DNA from: Bacillota bacterium
GTDB taxonomy: Bacteria > Bacillota > Clostridia > Acetivibrionales > Acetivibrionaceae
Length of the DNA stretch: 64,000 bases
Reading direction: 5' to 3'
NCBI GenBank assembly: GCA_023421115.1
Contig: JAEZUI010000252.1
Location: forward strand, 1-64,000
Part shown: piece by piece, positions 8,778-18,338 of the stretch
How the letters are laid out: each line of letters begins with the position of its first letter
How positions within the stretch are numbered: the first letter of the stretch is position 1
The notes under the pieces: model-generated
The model's database searches: none
Told to the model about the DNA's origin: nothing
The model's input: the letters and a program-made list of their open reading frames with translations, nothing else
Program-made: the position numbers and the translations under genes

Positions 8778-10639
8778 TTATGTTAGGGGAACAATGCTTC
8801 TCGAATTTGTCCTTTGTGATATCCCTATTTGTCTTTTTGATACTAAATGAGCTTTAAGATTTTCAGTATTAAGCTTTAAGATATCATCATAATTATGTTG
8901 TAAAATGCTATCCGCTAATCCTTTAATTTTCTCACCTGATACAGGCATTGTACAAAATTGCTTTATTGATGTGCTGAAATAAGCTCCATCCTGTGCCTGT
9001 TCGTATTTTTTCAATGAATAGCTTCCATCGGAATGTTTCAAATAGGTAATTGCTGATGGAGCAATTACACCTGAGCCTTCGGTAACCAATTTACCATAAA
9101 GATTATAATGTTTTCATATTCATTTTGATGAGCCAAAATATAGTCAGTAGGATTTGAAGAGCTTAGTGGGGAGGACAAAATAACCTTTAAACTCTCTTCA
9201 ACAGAAAATGATGGTTCCCTTCCGGCCTCAAAAGAGCCCTTTAGATTAAAGTGTCCACCCTCTAGCTTGCTCAGGAATTCTTCAAAAGTAAACTGACTTT
9301 CTGAAGCCTTCCATACATCCCTGTCTGAGATGTTATTTGCCCAATCTCTTGAGAATAGCATGGTGTTTTTTATACTGCCATCTGAAAGATTATATGTTAT
9401 TTCGTCTAAATTTCCAATCAGTGAGAAAAGCAAAAGCGAATTTTTCTGATACTGTACATCATCAGATACCATAGCATCATCAACCATACCTTTATCTGTA
9501 TTTAAATAAACAATAAGTCCATAAGGGTTATTGTCGGTTTTTAATTCAAAATGGTCATAAGAAACATCCTGTGGGAAATCAAGCGTATTGATTATGCCAC
9601 TTACCTTTGAGGCATCTCCGATATACTCTGTTCTATATTTCAAATAGGACTCCGATTTTAAAACTGACTCTGTTTTATTTATTTCAGGATTGGATATCAA
9701 CCCTATTCCAATTACGATAACAAGAATGGCAACGGTTACCGCAACCCAGAACGAAGGCTTTTTGTAGTTTAATACATTTTTTATTCTACTTTTAACATTG
9801 CTTTCACCAAAGGCAAGAGGACTTCCTGAAACAAATCTTCTGTTTACAGCCATTGTAAGAAGAGAGGTGCTGTATTCGCACTTAATCTTATTTCCAAGCT
9901 CTTTAATTACCTTTTCATCACAGGACATTTCCATATCCTGGCTCATTAAAACAAAACTCACCCATACAAATGGGTTAAACCAGTGAATGCACAGCACCAA
10001 ATAGGCAAACGGCTTAACAAGATGATCTAATCTTTTTATATGTGTCTGTTCATGCTTTAAAATGTATGTTTTTTCGTTTTCGTTAAGACTCGTGGGTAGG
10101 TAAACTTTGGGCTTTAAAAAACCCAAAACAAAAGGTGTTTTTATATTTTCGCATTCGAAGACATTATCATATACCAAAATGGCAGAATATATTTTTTTCT
10201 TAAGTATTATATAAGATATAATACTATAAATAATCATAATTAGCAGGCCAATAATCCATACCACGGAAACAATGGACAAAATAATTTGCATTGGATCAGC
10301 ACTGGCATAAGATGTTGTAGCAGGTAACGAATTGTTCATTATGTAGTTTACTCCGCTAATGCCCCCATTAACAGCAGTTTGTTCAATTAGCCCGATGTTT
10401 ATTGGAATATGTTCCGTTGTATTGCTTGAAAATGAAAGGGATCTTAAGAGACTAAATGCTGATGAAAATGAATACGGGCAAATAAGCCTAAAAATCACAA
10501 CGCTCCATAGACTATAGGAAAAAATCTTAGGCAACTTTTTTAAAGCAAATCTGATTAATAGCACAAATAGAATCACATAAGTTCCCGTTAAACTCATATT
10601 AAGAACACTAATAAGAAGGTTTTGTAAGTTGAATTCCAT
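8778..10639 (-). pseudogene. BlaR1-type M56 membrane metallopeptidase, frameshifted near 9095
   Basis: The main frame runs from ATG 10639 (behind AAGGAGGGTTGA, overlapping the end of the repressor gene) to a stop at 9065. It has N-terminal membrane segments and the zinc motif HEQTH at about residues 198-202, followed by IHWFNP and CDEKVI as in BlaR1/MecR1 proteins. It then enters a domain that breaks off at NEYENIIIF. The other frame continues at once with YGKLVTEGSGVIAPSAI and runs to 8778. A one-base change at about 9090-9100 therefore splits the gene. The protein would sense a cell-envelope signal and cleave the adjacent BlaI-like repressor. A sequencing error is possible. Confidence 0.8.
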
Positions 10640-10641
10640 CG

Positions 10642-11004
10642 TCAACCCTCCTTATAGCTGTCTATTAATTTTTTTAGGTGCTCTGCTTCTTGTTCGCTAA
10701 TTTTTTTATTTGCCATAAATGCCGTTAAAAATTGGGGAAGAGAACCGGAGAAAGCTCTGCTGATAAACTGTTCACTCTCATACTTTTGAACCTGTTCTCT
10801 TTTAACAAGAGAGTACACTATTGAATTTTCATTTTTTAAAATACCGCGTTCACATAGCTTTTTTAGCACTGTATATGTAGTGGATTTTTTCCATCCAAGC
10901 TGTTCGAGACACAGTTTAACAAGCTCTCCAGATGCTATAGGTTCGTTATCCCAGACTATAGAAGCAAAACGATATTCACTTTCGCAAATTTTTAAATTAT
11001 CCAT
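10642..11004 (-). CDS. BlaI/MecI-type winged-helix repressor
   Basis: 120 residues behind GAGGAGGGA. It has the usual BlaI layout: an N-terminal winged helix (ASIVWDNEPIASGELVKLCLEQLGWKKSTTYTVLKKL) and a C-terminal dimerisation helix region. Such repressors are dimers that hold their own operon off until cleaved by the partner peptidase. The partner gene overlaps its end and appears frameshifted, so the switch may be stuck in the repressed state. Two perfect or near-perfect 16-base dyads lie just upstream, on top of the promoter. No beta-lactamase gene is adjacent, so the physiological target is unknown. Confidence 0.9.
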   Translation of the reverse strand: MDNLKICESEYRFASIVWDNEPIASGELVKLCLEQLGWKKSTTYTVLKKLCERGILKNENSIVYSLVKREQVQKYESEQFISRAFSGSLPQFLTAFMANKKISEQEAEHLKKLIDSYKEG

Positions 11005-11024
11005 TATTCTATCCCTCCTCGCAG

Positions 11025-11082
11025 GTCTGTTCTTATAGACTTAAGATATACTTAGTCTATCACTATAGACCTACCTTGTCAA
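11025..11082 (-). promoter_or_regulatory. Promoter and two candidate BlaI-type operators
   Basis: On the minus strand TTGACA (11082-11077) and TAGACT (11059-11054) are separated by 17 bases and would drive the repressor gene. A perfect dyad GTCTATCACTATAGAC lies at 11055-11070, over the spacer and the -10 box. A second, GTCTGTTCTTATAGAC, lies at 11025-11040. Their centres are 30 bases apart, three helical turns. This fits autorepression by the BlaI-like protein; the half-site GTCTAT differs from the classical TACA/TGTA operator. Confidence 0.65.
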
Positions 11083-11271
11083 GAATAATACATTTGGCTA
11101 GAAATATTTAACGGGAAATTTATTGACATTTACATATATGTTATGGTCATTATTTAAAATATGTCTAGGGTGTCACCTAAAAAATTGTAATAAAAATTAA
11201 TATTTTAAATATAAAAAAGTGTATTTTTATGATATATTAATGTAAAAAGGTTGAAATTTTGGAGGTGTTGC

Positions 11272-12846
11272 ATGAAATTCATAAAATATATAGTTTTCTT
11301 ATCACTATTCATTATATCGGTATCAGGTTGTAAAAATTCGGGTAATACAAGCAAATCTGTAACTCCAACTAAAACAGATAATAATTATTCCAATAACATT
11401 AATTATGCTATTGAACCTCAGCTTACAGAAATTGGTCCTAAGTTTGTTGATGGTATAATGCTTATAGGTACAGGAAATGACGAAAACAAAAAATACGGGT
11501 TTATCGATAATATGGGCGACATTATTGCTGAACCCATATATGAAAATACTTACTATAAATCATCTGCATCAAGCGGTGATAATTCGGGTTTTTCTGAAGG
11601 TCTTGCCTGTGTATGTAAAGAGGGTAAATGGGGCTACATAAATAAAAAAGGTAAAGAGGTCATAGAGTTTAAATATCCTTATGCAGATAACTTTTATGAA
11701 GGCTTGGCAGCCGTATCATCAAGGGAAGGCGGAAAAGTGGGCTATATAAACAAGTCTGGTGAGCTTGTGATTAAAGAGTCTTTTGATGTGGCATTCGAAT
11801 TTTATAACGGAATTGCTATTGTCAAAATAAATGACAAATATTATTTCATAGATACTTTAGGAAACATTGTTCGTGAGTTGGATTATGACTATATTGATCT
11901 TGGACGTTATGATTATGAATGGAAATATAGTGGCATAGTCCGCGTTGAAAAGAATGGCTTAGTAGGTGCAATATGTGTAAAAAACGGAGAAATTAAAGTT
12001 ATTGTTGAACCTAAATATTCCTATTTATCTGGGTTTGGAGCAGCCGACGGACAAGCATCTTTTTCGACATCTAGCGAGAATGAGAATGGAACTTGTGGGA
12101 TAATAGATGTAGATGGAAAAGAGATAATTAAATTCGAAGGCAAAGCCATTAGTGTTTTATCGGAAGGTAGATATGCAGCTTGTAATTATAACGGCAAATG
12201 GGGATACTTAGATCAGAGCGAAAATGTTGTCATTCTTTTTAAATATGATGAGGCAGAAGCCTTTAATAATGGATTGGCTGTAGTAAAACTGAATCAAAAA
12301 TCAGGCTTAATTGATAGAGATGGTAAGGAAGTTCTACAATTTGATTTTGATTCAATAAGAGTTAATGATAACAACATAGTAGTGGATGAAAATGGGAAAA
12401 GTTATTTACTGGATGGCAAAACCTTTAAAAAAATCAGCAAAGAATATGATTTTATTGGTTTTGGTGATGAAATTTTTCCAGTACAAAAAGATAACGAAGT
12501 AGGTATTATAAGTAAAACTGGTAGGGAAATTACAAGTCCAAGCTACGATAATTATCAAAATAGCTTTTTTGAAATTGCGAAAGATTATATATGGGTAAAA
12601 CAAGGTGAAGAATGGTTTTGCCTAGATGTTCAAGGTAAGAATAAATTTGATACATCCTTTGAAGTGGTTTCAGTATTCGAGCATGGTATTGCAAGTGTAC
12701 AAAAAGATGGCAAGTATGGCGTAATTGATTTTAATGGTAAAGTTGTCGTTCCCTTTATATTTGATTCTACTAGGATCATTGAAAAAGGCCTTATAGAAGT
12801 TATATCAGGCGGCAAATACGGAAAACATGGCATTATAAAAATCTAG
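11272..12846 (+). CDS. WG-repeat lipoprotein
   Basis: 524 residues from ATG 11272, placed just behind GGAGGTGT. A lipoprotein signal ends at VSGC. The mature part consists of repeats of about 25-45 residues of the WG type, such as GKWGYINKKGKEVIEFKY and GKWGYLDQSENVVILFKYDEAEAFNNGLAVV, which runs almost to the C-terminus (KYGVIDFNGKVVVPFIFDS). WG repeats are common in clostridial surface proteins, but their ligands are mostly unknown. It would sit on the outer face of the membrane. It stands alone and is read away from the bla-like genes. Confidence 0.85.
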   Translation: MKFIKYIVFLSLFIISVSGCKNSGNTSKSVTPTKTDNNYSNNINYAIEPQLTEIGPKFVDGIMLIGTGNDENKKYGFIDNMGDIIAEPIYENTYYKSSASSGDNSGFSEGLACVCKEGKWGYINKKGKEVIEFKYPYADNFYEGLAAVSSREGGKVGYINKSGELVIKESFDVAFEFYNGIAIVKINDKYYFIDTLGNIVRELDYDYIDLGRYDYEWKYSGIVRVEKNGLVGAICVKNGEIKVIVEPKYSYLSGFGAADGQASFSTSSENENGTCGIIDVDGKEIIKFEGKAISVLSEGRYAACNYNGKWGYLDQSENVVILFKYDEAEAFNNGLAVVKLNQKSGLIDRDGKEVLQFDFDSIRVNDNNIVVDENGKSYLLDGKTFKKISKEYDFIGFGDEIFPVQKDNEVGIISKTGREITSPSYDNYQNSFFEIAKDYIWVKQGEEWFCLDVQGKNKFDTSFEVVSVFEHGIASVQKDGKYGVIDFNGKVVVPFIFDSTRIIEKGLIEVISGGKYGKHGIIKI

Positions 12847-12847
12847 C

Positions 12848-12970
12848 TCAAAAGAGTTTGTTACCACTCATAAATATAAACGAGTGCATAACTTTTTGCA
12901 TGTTTATAGGTATTGACATTGCTAACGAAAGTGTAATAACGGCTGTAATACCCGACATAAGTCTCTTCAT
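12848..12970 (-). pseudogene. Remnant: signal-peptide start of a secreted protein
   Basis: On the minus strand an ATG at 12970 behind GGGAGTG opens a frame reading MKRLMSGITAVITLSLAMSI. This is a plausible secretion signal, but the frame stops after 40 codons, right at the end of the WG-repeat gene. It looks like the 5' end of a lost secreted-protein gene. Confidence 0.4.
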
Positions 12971-13117
12971 AAACATCACTCCCTAATAAAATAATTTATA
13001 TCTCTAATATTTTTGGTAACTGAATACATTTGATATATGCGAGGAATTACAGCCTTTTGAATGACATTGGATAGTTGTATAGACTACATTAACGAGGCAA
13101 TTAAGCCTTTTGATTCA

Positions 13118-13146
13118 CCTCTTGAAGTGGAATGCAAGAGGCAAAA
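13118..13146. repeat. Short direct repeat, copy 1
   Basis: The 29-base segment starting CCTCTTGAAGTGGAATGC matches 26245-26273 at 27 of 29 positions in the same orientation. Each copy holds the inverted arms CCTCTT and AAGAGG. Here it lies in a frame that ends 13168 (PLEVECKRQKLMGSML), possibly the 3' end of a lost gene. The two copies bracket the segment that holds the GC-richer genes. Confidence 0.6.
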
Positions 13147-13192
13147 GCTGATGGGTTCAATGCTTTAGAGCTAATGTTGTTGAAACATAATA

Positions 13193-13489
13193 TTGTTCCT
13201 ATATCAAAGTTTTATGTTTACAATTCAGGTTTATTTCACAATTATTTGTGTGTCAAGACATATTTGGAGATTAGTTGAAGATTCGGTAAGATACAACAAG
13301 GTTCAAGGTAAAGGTAATATTCTAGAAAATCAGTTTGAGGTATACCCAAACAGTACTATTGTAGAATGCTATTTTCATGGAAGTGGGTCATATGCAGGTT
13401 TGGAAGGGGCTAGTTTTAGGATGGTTTTTGAAAAGCATGATGGCGAATGGTACCTTGTGGGTATTATTCATAATCAATGGACAATATAA
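13193..13489 (+). pseudogene. C-terminal remnant of an unidentified protein
   Basis: The frame has no ribosome binding site, and its first half does not look like a protein start. The second half (FHGSGSYAGLEGASFRMVFEKHDGEWYLVGIIHNQWTI) looks like a well-formed extracellular beta-rich C-terminus. I take it as the end of a truncated gene; the family is not recognised. It ends just before the hairpin at 13495. Confidence 0.4.
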
Positions 13490-13494
13490 ACATA

Positions 13495-13511
13495 GGGGCA
13501 GTGACTGCCCC
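13495..13511. terminator. Hairpin between converging coding regions
   Basis: Perfect 7-bp stem GGGGCAG-TGA-CTGCCCC. There is only a weak T run on either side. It lies between the remnant ending at 13489 and the metallopeptidase gene ending at 13558, so it may serve as a bidirectional terminator. Confidence 0.5.
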
Positions 13512-13557
13512 CATTTACATATCTCAGAAAAATCTTAAAAACAATCTTCATTTATAA

Positions 13558-15843
13558 TTATTTTTCCAGTTCAATACGGTACATGAGCTTTTCGTCTCCG
13601 GAATCTGTAATCATAGCATAGGAAATAATCTGAGTTTTAGAAAAAGGCTGGATACTTCCACCGATTGTTAAGTGCATTTTCCCCTCAACCTTGTCAATAA
13701 TTTTGAGTTTGGGATTTGGCATCGTATCCAATGCTATTTCATGAAGTTCATCATCAGACAATGCAGTATCCTCTATCGGAATCGTATAAATACGGATAGT
13801 TTTATAATCAAATACATCTCCAAAATTTTTGAAAGCATCGCCAATTCTGTTAATCTCAGACTGAAAATGATTCAAATACTCTACAATAATATCCGCATCT
13901 TCAGACTCTACCTCAGCACTAAGATATGGAATTGCACGATTCAAATAATCGGTTAGTGTAGTTGCACCCTCCACAAAATCTTCAACATGAATAGTTATGC
14001 AGTCACCATTCACTTCCCATGGATCAAGCTCTTCAAGTCCTGTAATTGTTTCATAAAGATCTACTACTGCAGGAGATAAAGATATCAATTGATAGTTAGC
14101 ACTTTCTACTGTATCGCAATTTCCTAATGCCAAAATTATTTCATCATATTTTTTGTAATCACCTTTTGAAAAATCTGCAATCATTAATTCTTTGTCCATC
14201 TCACAATAAAGTGTATCAATAAGACTGTATTTTTCTTTTTTCCTACCAAGTATCTTAATAAAGATCTTTGTCTTGCCATCATTTTTCATTTGAATTGTAG
14301 ATTTTGACTTACGATAGGATTTAGTGTCAAGATAGTAATAATGAAAACAGTTGGGGTAAATGATATCTTCTTCGGCATCCATATAGCGGTCAAGCCTCGC
14401 TTTTAGGCTTGGAAATTTTGTTGAAATAAACGCCTTTTCCTGATAGTCCTTAGTAATATTACGTACTGCAAGGTCCTCAAGTACCAGCTGGTAGGAATCT
14501 TGCGCTTTCTCCCGAAGAAATTTAAAAGGATCTTCTTTTAACAATGATTCTTTCAGGTATTGCTTTCCATTTCCCACAATATCCGCATATGATTTTGCCC
14601 AAATAAACTCTGCATAGCCACTAGATTCTCCAAATATCATTTTAACATAATGATGATCAACTATATCTATATAATCATTTGCATGGCTATTTAGTAAAGT
14701 ATCTGTTCCTTTATTCTTAGTAATACTTGCAGCCACGAAACTAGCGACTGTTTCACTCGTAAAGTTAGAAGCATTATAACTCAGATCATTGTAGTATATT
14801 CTCTGAAAATGGTGAGTTAACTCATGGGCAAAAATCACATTCAAGCTCTCTATATTGGAGATGGAAGAAGTCTTGATAACAATATAAGGTAGAGAATACA
14901 CCGAGCTCGTCTCCTTGATTTCATCATCAGAAAGAATTAACTTACCCAACCAAACGCCGAATTCTTCAATAGGTGTTACATCTCTACAATACCATGCCAT
15001 TGCATCATCACTATTTGGCGGTTCATAAATAAAAATAGGAAGAGCCTCTTGTATTGCATTTTCATCAACGCCGCATTTATCCAAAACACTCTTCATGTCT
15101 TCATAACTACCGGAGTTGATTTGATTATAATCATAAGCCCAGTCAATATCTAAAAAATCCCCTATTTTATCTGCGACATCATCAACTGTTTTAGCTAGGT
15201 TCTGAATAGTCTCATCTTCTACTGCCGAATCTCCTGTTTCAGTATACCATATCAAAAACTTACCGCTAGGAGATAGAACCGCTTTGTCAAGAACTGTAAT
15301 ATCATACCCCTCCGCAAATACATATTCGGAAAAGGGCCGCCATTTGTTTTTATAAGCCACCGGATTCTGACTTGCATCGGGATGAATCCTTATATCCGGC
15401 ATCAAAATGTTCTTAACAACATATTCTACCGTCTCATCACTGAGTTCATCTATATGCTTCATAAACAAGTCAGGAATGCCCGGTGCAAAATCAATCGCAT
15501 TATCTGATTTATATAACGGGTCAAGCTTTTCCACATCATATAGGCTATATGCCAACTGCAAAACATAAGTATCTGCTGAAATTTCACCTTTTTCAAAAGC
15601 CTGGGTAAGCTTATCCTCTGAAGAAAATTTCTGTTCATAATCAAATCTGGATTCTAACTTCTGTTGTTCCTTTTCTTCAAGCTTATTTCGTATTGTGCTA
15701 AATACAAAGAAACTACCCCCTATAATCACAATTGCCAACAAAAAATATCCAAAGCAACCAAAACAGCCTACTCTCTTTCGTTTCGTCGAAGATGTGGAAA
15801 CGGCAACTTTAATAGCATCCCTAGCATTGTTTTGATTATCCAT
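13558..15843 (-). CDS. Membrane-anchored zinc-metallopeptidase-like protein
   Basis: 761 residues, start behind AGGGGGAATACG. Residues 1-27 are basic and cytoplasmic, and one membrane segment spans about 28-50 (FGYFLLAIVIIGGSFFVFS). The rest is probably outside. The zinc-binding motif HELTHH is at about 340-345, followed about 18 residues later by SETVASF, whose Glu could be the third ligand as in gluzincins. The sequence after about residue 480 is rich in beta structure and not recognised. It may be a surface protease or an envelope-associated peptidase-like protein. It stands alone, and I do not recognise the exact family. Confidence 0.7.
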   Translation of the reverse strand: MDNQNNARDAIKVAVSTSSTKRKRVGCFGCFGYFLLAIVIIGGSFFVFSTIRNKLEEKEQQKLESRFDYEQKFSSEDKLTQAFEKGEISADTYVLQLAYSLYDVEKLDPLYKSDNAIDFAPGIPDLFMKHIDELSDETVEYVVKNILMPDIRIHPDASQNPVAYKNKWRPFSEYVFAEGYDITVLDKAVLSPSGKFLIWYTETGDSAVEDETIQNLAKTVDDVADKIGDFLDIDWAYDYNQINSGSYEDMKSVLDKCGVDENAIQEALPIFIYEPPNSDDAMAWYCRDVTPIEEFGVWLGKLILSDDEIKETSSVYSLPYIVIKTSSISNIESLNVIFAHELTHHFQRIYYNDLSYNASNFTSETVASFVAASITKNKGTDTLLNSHANDYIDIVDHHYVKMIFGESSGYAEFIWAKSYADIVGNGKQYLKESLLKEDPFKFLREKAQDSYQLVLEDLAVRNITKDYQEKAFISTKFPSLKARLDRYMDAEEDIIYPNCFHYYYLDTKSYRKSKSTIQMKNDGKTKIFIKILGRKKEKYSLIDTLYCEMDKELMIADFSKGDYKKYDEIILALGNCDTVESANYQLISLSPAVVDLYETITGLEELDPWEVNGDCITIHVEDFVEGATTLTDYLNRAIPYLSAEVESEDADIIVEYLNHFQSEINRIGDAFKNFGDVFDYKTIRIYTIPIEDTALSDDELHEIALDTMPNPKLKIIDKVEGKMHLTIGGSIQPFSKTQIISYAMITDSGDEKLMYRIELEK

Positions 15844-15944
15844 CGTATTCCCCCTAATTTACTTTGACTAACCATAATGTTTTCAGTGCATAATTATAGC
15901 ATTTTTTTCTTTTGAATGCTACAATATTAAATTTAATGTATTTG

Positions 15945-16018
15945 TAGCCATTAGCTCAGATGATAGAGCGACTGACTTGTATCAGTGGCATTAGGTTCGA
16001 GTATCCAATGGTGCACCA
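15945..16018 (+). pseudogene. Decayed tRNA-Thr(TGT)-like sequence
   Basis: The sequence contains a standard D-arm (TAGCTCAGATGATAGAGC), an anticodon arm CTGACTTGTATCAG with TGT in a loop one base short, a T-arm-like GGTTCGAGTATCC and a terminal CCA. The first two acceptor pairs are mismatched and the T stem does not close. It is therefore a tRNA relic rather than a working gene. It lies directly next to the GC-richer block starting at about 16035. Confidence 0.55.
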
Positions 16019-16068
16019 ACGTTAAAAAAAGTTGCTATAAATTACGAAAGATAAAGTAAATGAACAGA

Positions 16069-17340
16069 TTATGTAGTGGCTTGAAATATAAACCAGCCAT
16101 CCTTGACCGAAAACTGGAATACACCGCCATTCTTTTCCACGATATAGGCCATGCTTTTTGTGCCAAAGCCATGCCCCTGTTCTTTTGATATAGGCAGGCT
16201 CTGATGGAAAATCGGTTCTGTCTGATAGCTATTGCGAATGTCAATGCAAAGCTTGTTATTCTTCGAAAACACACGAAGCCGTATGATGCGTTTATTGCTA
16301 TCAGTTATTTGTTCCGAAGCTTGTATGGCGTTTTCCAATGCGTTTGATAAGAGGGAACAAAGTTCGGTGTTGCTGAAGGGATGAGAGTCAGACAGTTTTG
16401 CATCTATGGTCAGCTGGATTTCCGATTGTTTTGCTTTGGCGGCGAAAGAGGACAAAATCAGATTGACGGTTTCGTTTTCGCAAAAGCGCATAGGGGTGAT
16501 AGCGTCTAGGTCAGAGTCGGCAGTCTGTAGATATTCTTTGATCTCTTCTATATGTTCCTTAGATGCCATCGCCTGTAGAAGAGCGAAATGATGGCGCATA
16601 TCATGTCGATAGGACGCGGCATTCTGCTGCATCTGCCGTAACGATGCAAACTCTGTTTGTGCCTGCCTAAATTGTGTATCCAACATATCCCTCTCTCTTT
16701 GGATGCTTGCTTGTTTTTGCGTTTCGGCATAGTACAGCAGGACAAACACAAAATAGAATGTTGATGTTATGAAGGGCATGAACTGTACAGCCACTCGTGC
16801 TCCGCTGTACATATAGTTGGTGTAAACAGTGCCACCATAGTCGAACAGATAGTAAAAAGCCGGCATGGCAGCAAAAAGTAGGCAGGAACTAACAGAACGT
16901 TCTATCAGATGCCGAACAGACTTCACGGCATATTTTTGCAGGAAATAGTATAGCAGAAACGCAGCAACATTATAACCAACATGGTCCATGGAAACACTGT
17001 CAAAGATTTCGCCTAGAGCAGTACCGATCCAGCGGGGAGGCTGACAGCACAGAAAGGATGCAAATACACTGGTTAGTGAAATCAGCCATGGACGCTTTAA
17101 ATATACGACTATAAAAACAGCAATAGGTATATGAGAAAGTAGCGGATATAATTTGATCGTCGTAGCCATACCCCATGTTTGCAAGGAGATGATCTGCAAA
17201 ACAAATAAAACCACGGTTAAGCATCCGGCTGCTATGTAGTTTTTTTGTGTACGCGCCATTCCGGAGAAACTAACCGCTATCGCTGTGCCAAACAACAATG
17301 CAATAAAATAACGAGAGAATGCAATGGTAACTTCTATCAT
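16069..17340 (-). CDS. AgrC-like sensor histidine kinase (GHKL family)
   Basis: 423 residues. About six membrane segments fill residues 1-205. A short coiled linker follows, then the phospho-acceptor box ASYRHDMRHH with His246. The ATP-binding part has the N box LSNALENAIQAS and the G box GHGFGTKSM. This is the layout of peptide-sensing kinases of the AgrC/ComD/VirS type. The gene starts four bases after the response regulator gene, so both form one operon. Base composition is visibly richer in G+C than the flanks. No agrB or agrD-like gene is seen nearby, so the signal is unknown. Confidence 0.88.
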   Translation of the reverse strand: MIEVTIAFSRYFIALLFGTAIAVSFSGMARTQKNYIAAGCLTVVLFVLQIISLQTWGMATTIKLYPLLSHIPIAVFIVVYLKRPWLISLTSVFASFLCCQPPRWIGTALGEIFDSVSMDHVGYNVAAFLLYYFLQKYAVKSVRHLIERSVSSCLLFAAMPAFYYLFDYGGTVYTNYMYSGARVAVQFMPFITSTFYFVFVLLYYAETQKQASIQRERDMLDTQFRQAQTEFASLRQMQQNAASYRHDMRHHFALLQAMASKEHIEEIKEYLQTADSDLDAITPMRFCENETVNLILSSFAAKAKQSEIQLTIDAKLSDSHPFSNTELCSLLSNALENAIQASEQITDSNKRIIRLRVFSKNNKLCIDIRNSYQTEPIFHQSLPISKEQGHGFGTKSMAYIVEKNGGVFQFSVKDGWFIFQATT

Positions 17341-17344
17341 TTGA

Positions 17345-18070
17345 TTATTCCCCTTCCATTTGATAGTTCAGGTACTGCTGCTTAATCTCCTTCGCTTTCC
17401 CTTGGGCAATAGGAACAGAAGTAAGGGTTTGCAAGGTCACTTGATGATTTTCTATGGTATCTATATACTGCATATTCACAAGATAGGAGCGGTGGGTTTT
17501 GAGAAAACATCTATATTTCAAGAGATTGTTGCAGACGGTAGAAAAGGACTCTGTGCATTCGATTACCTTTCCGTACAATAAGTGATACAGCACATTTCTT
17601 CCAGTGACCTCTGCAAAAACTATTTTTGAGATTAGTATTTTTTGAATGCCATCATTGCTCTTTACGATAATCGCATCCTCATCTTTTTTTGTTTCTATAT
17701 CCTCTAGCAGATCGTCAAAAGTGAAAAATAATTTTTCCTTCGTGATTGGCTTTAGTACATAGTTGATGGCTTTCACGGAATAGCTTTCCAAGGCAAATTC
17801 AGGAGATGAGGTAAAAAATAAAATCGGCGCGACTTTGTCAAAACCACGGATTTCATTTGCCACATCGATGCCCGTAAAGCCTGGCATCATGATATCCAGG
17901 CAATATATATCAAACCTCTTTCCTTTATCTAAAGCTGAAATTAGCTCAAATCCGTTTGAAAAAACTGTGTATTCACAATTCAAATGCTTTGATGACCTGT
18001 ATTGGTTTAAGAGCTGCACCATATTGGATAGCTCGTCTATATTGTCATCACATAGCACAATCTGTAGCAT
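17345..18070 (-). CDS. LytTR-family response regulator (AgrA-like)
   Basis: 241 residues. The receiver domain covers residues 1-120, with acidic DD at 8-9 and the phosphorylation site Asp59 in YCLDIMMPGFTG. A LytTR DNA-binding domain follows from about 135 (IVKSNDGIQKILISKIVFAEVTGRN) with LKTHRSYLVNMQYI. It precedes the kinase gene in the same operon. Such regulators bind pairs of 9-base direct repeats two turns apart. A pair of TTCATG repeats spaced by 21 bases lies upstream at 18130 and 18151, which suggests autoregulation. Confidence 0.9.
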   Translation of the reverse strand: MLQIVLCDDNIDELSNMVQLLNQYRSSKHLNCEYTVFSNGFELISALDKGKRFDIYCLDIMMPGFTGIDVANEIRGFDKVAPILFFTSSPEFALESYSVKAINYVLKPITKEKLFFTFDDLLEDIETKKDEDAIIVKSNDGIQKILISKIVFAEVTGRNVLYHLLYGKVIECTESFSTVCNNLLKYRCFLKTHRSYLVNMQYIDTIENHQVTLQTLTSVPIAQGKAKEIKQQYLNYQMEGE

Positions 18071-18129
18071 AAGTGTTCCTCCATTTCCTTATCTTCATTT
18101 TAACACAGAAATTGGATATCCTACACTAT

Positions 18130-18162
18130 TTCATGTCAAAAAAACTATGATTCATGCAAAAG
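18130..18162 (-). promoter_or_regulatory. Candidate LytTR direct-repeat operator
   Basis: TTCATGTCAAAA at 18130 and TTCATGCAAAAG at 18151 are direct repeats exactly 21 bases apart, 60-90 bases upstream of the response regulator start. The spacing of two helical turns is what LytTR dimers need. It is followed by a small GTCG-T7-CGAC hairpin. The assignment rests on spacing and position only. Confidence 0.5.
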
Positions 18163-18338
18163 TCGTTTTTTTTCGACACTAATTGATACACTTAATTCAT
18201 TAAGGATTTTTCCTTATACAATTTAACATATAGCATTTCAGTAATAAGTCAAGGTGGTTTTTGAAAAAAATCAGAATAATTTTGTATGAGGAGCCTTGAG
18301 AGCAAAATTAACCGTCATTTTAAAAGAATAGCTAAAGT

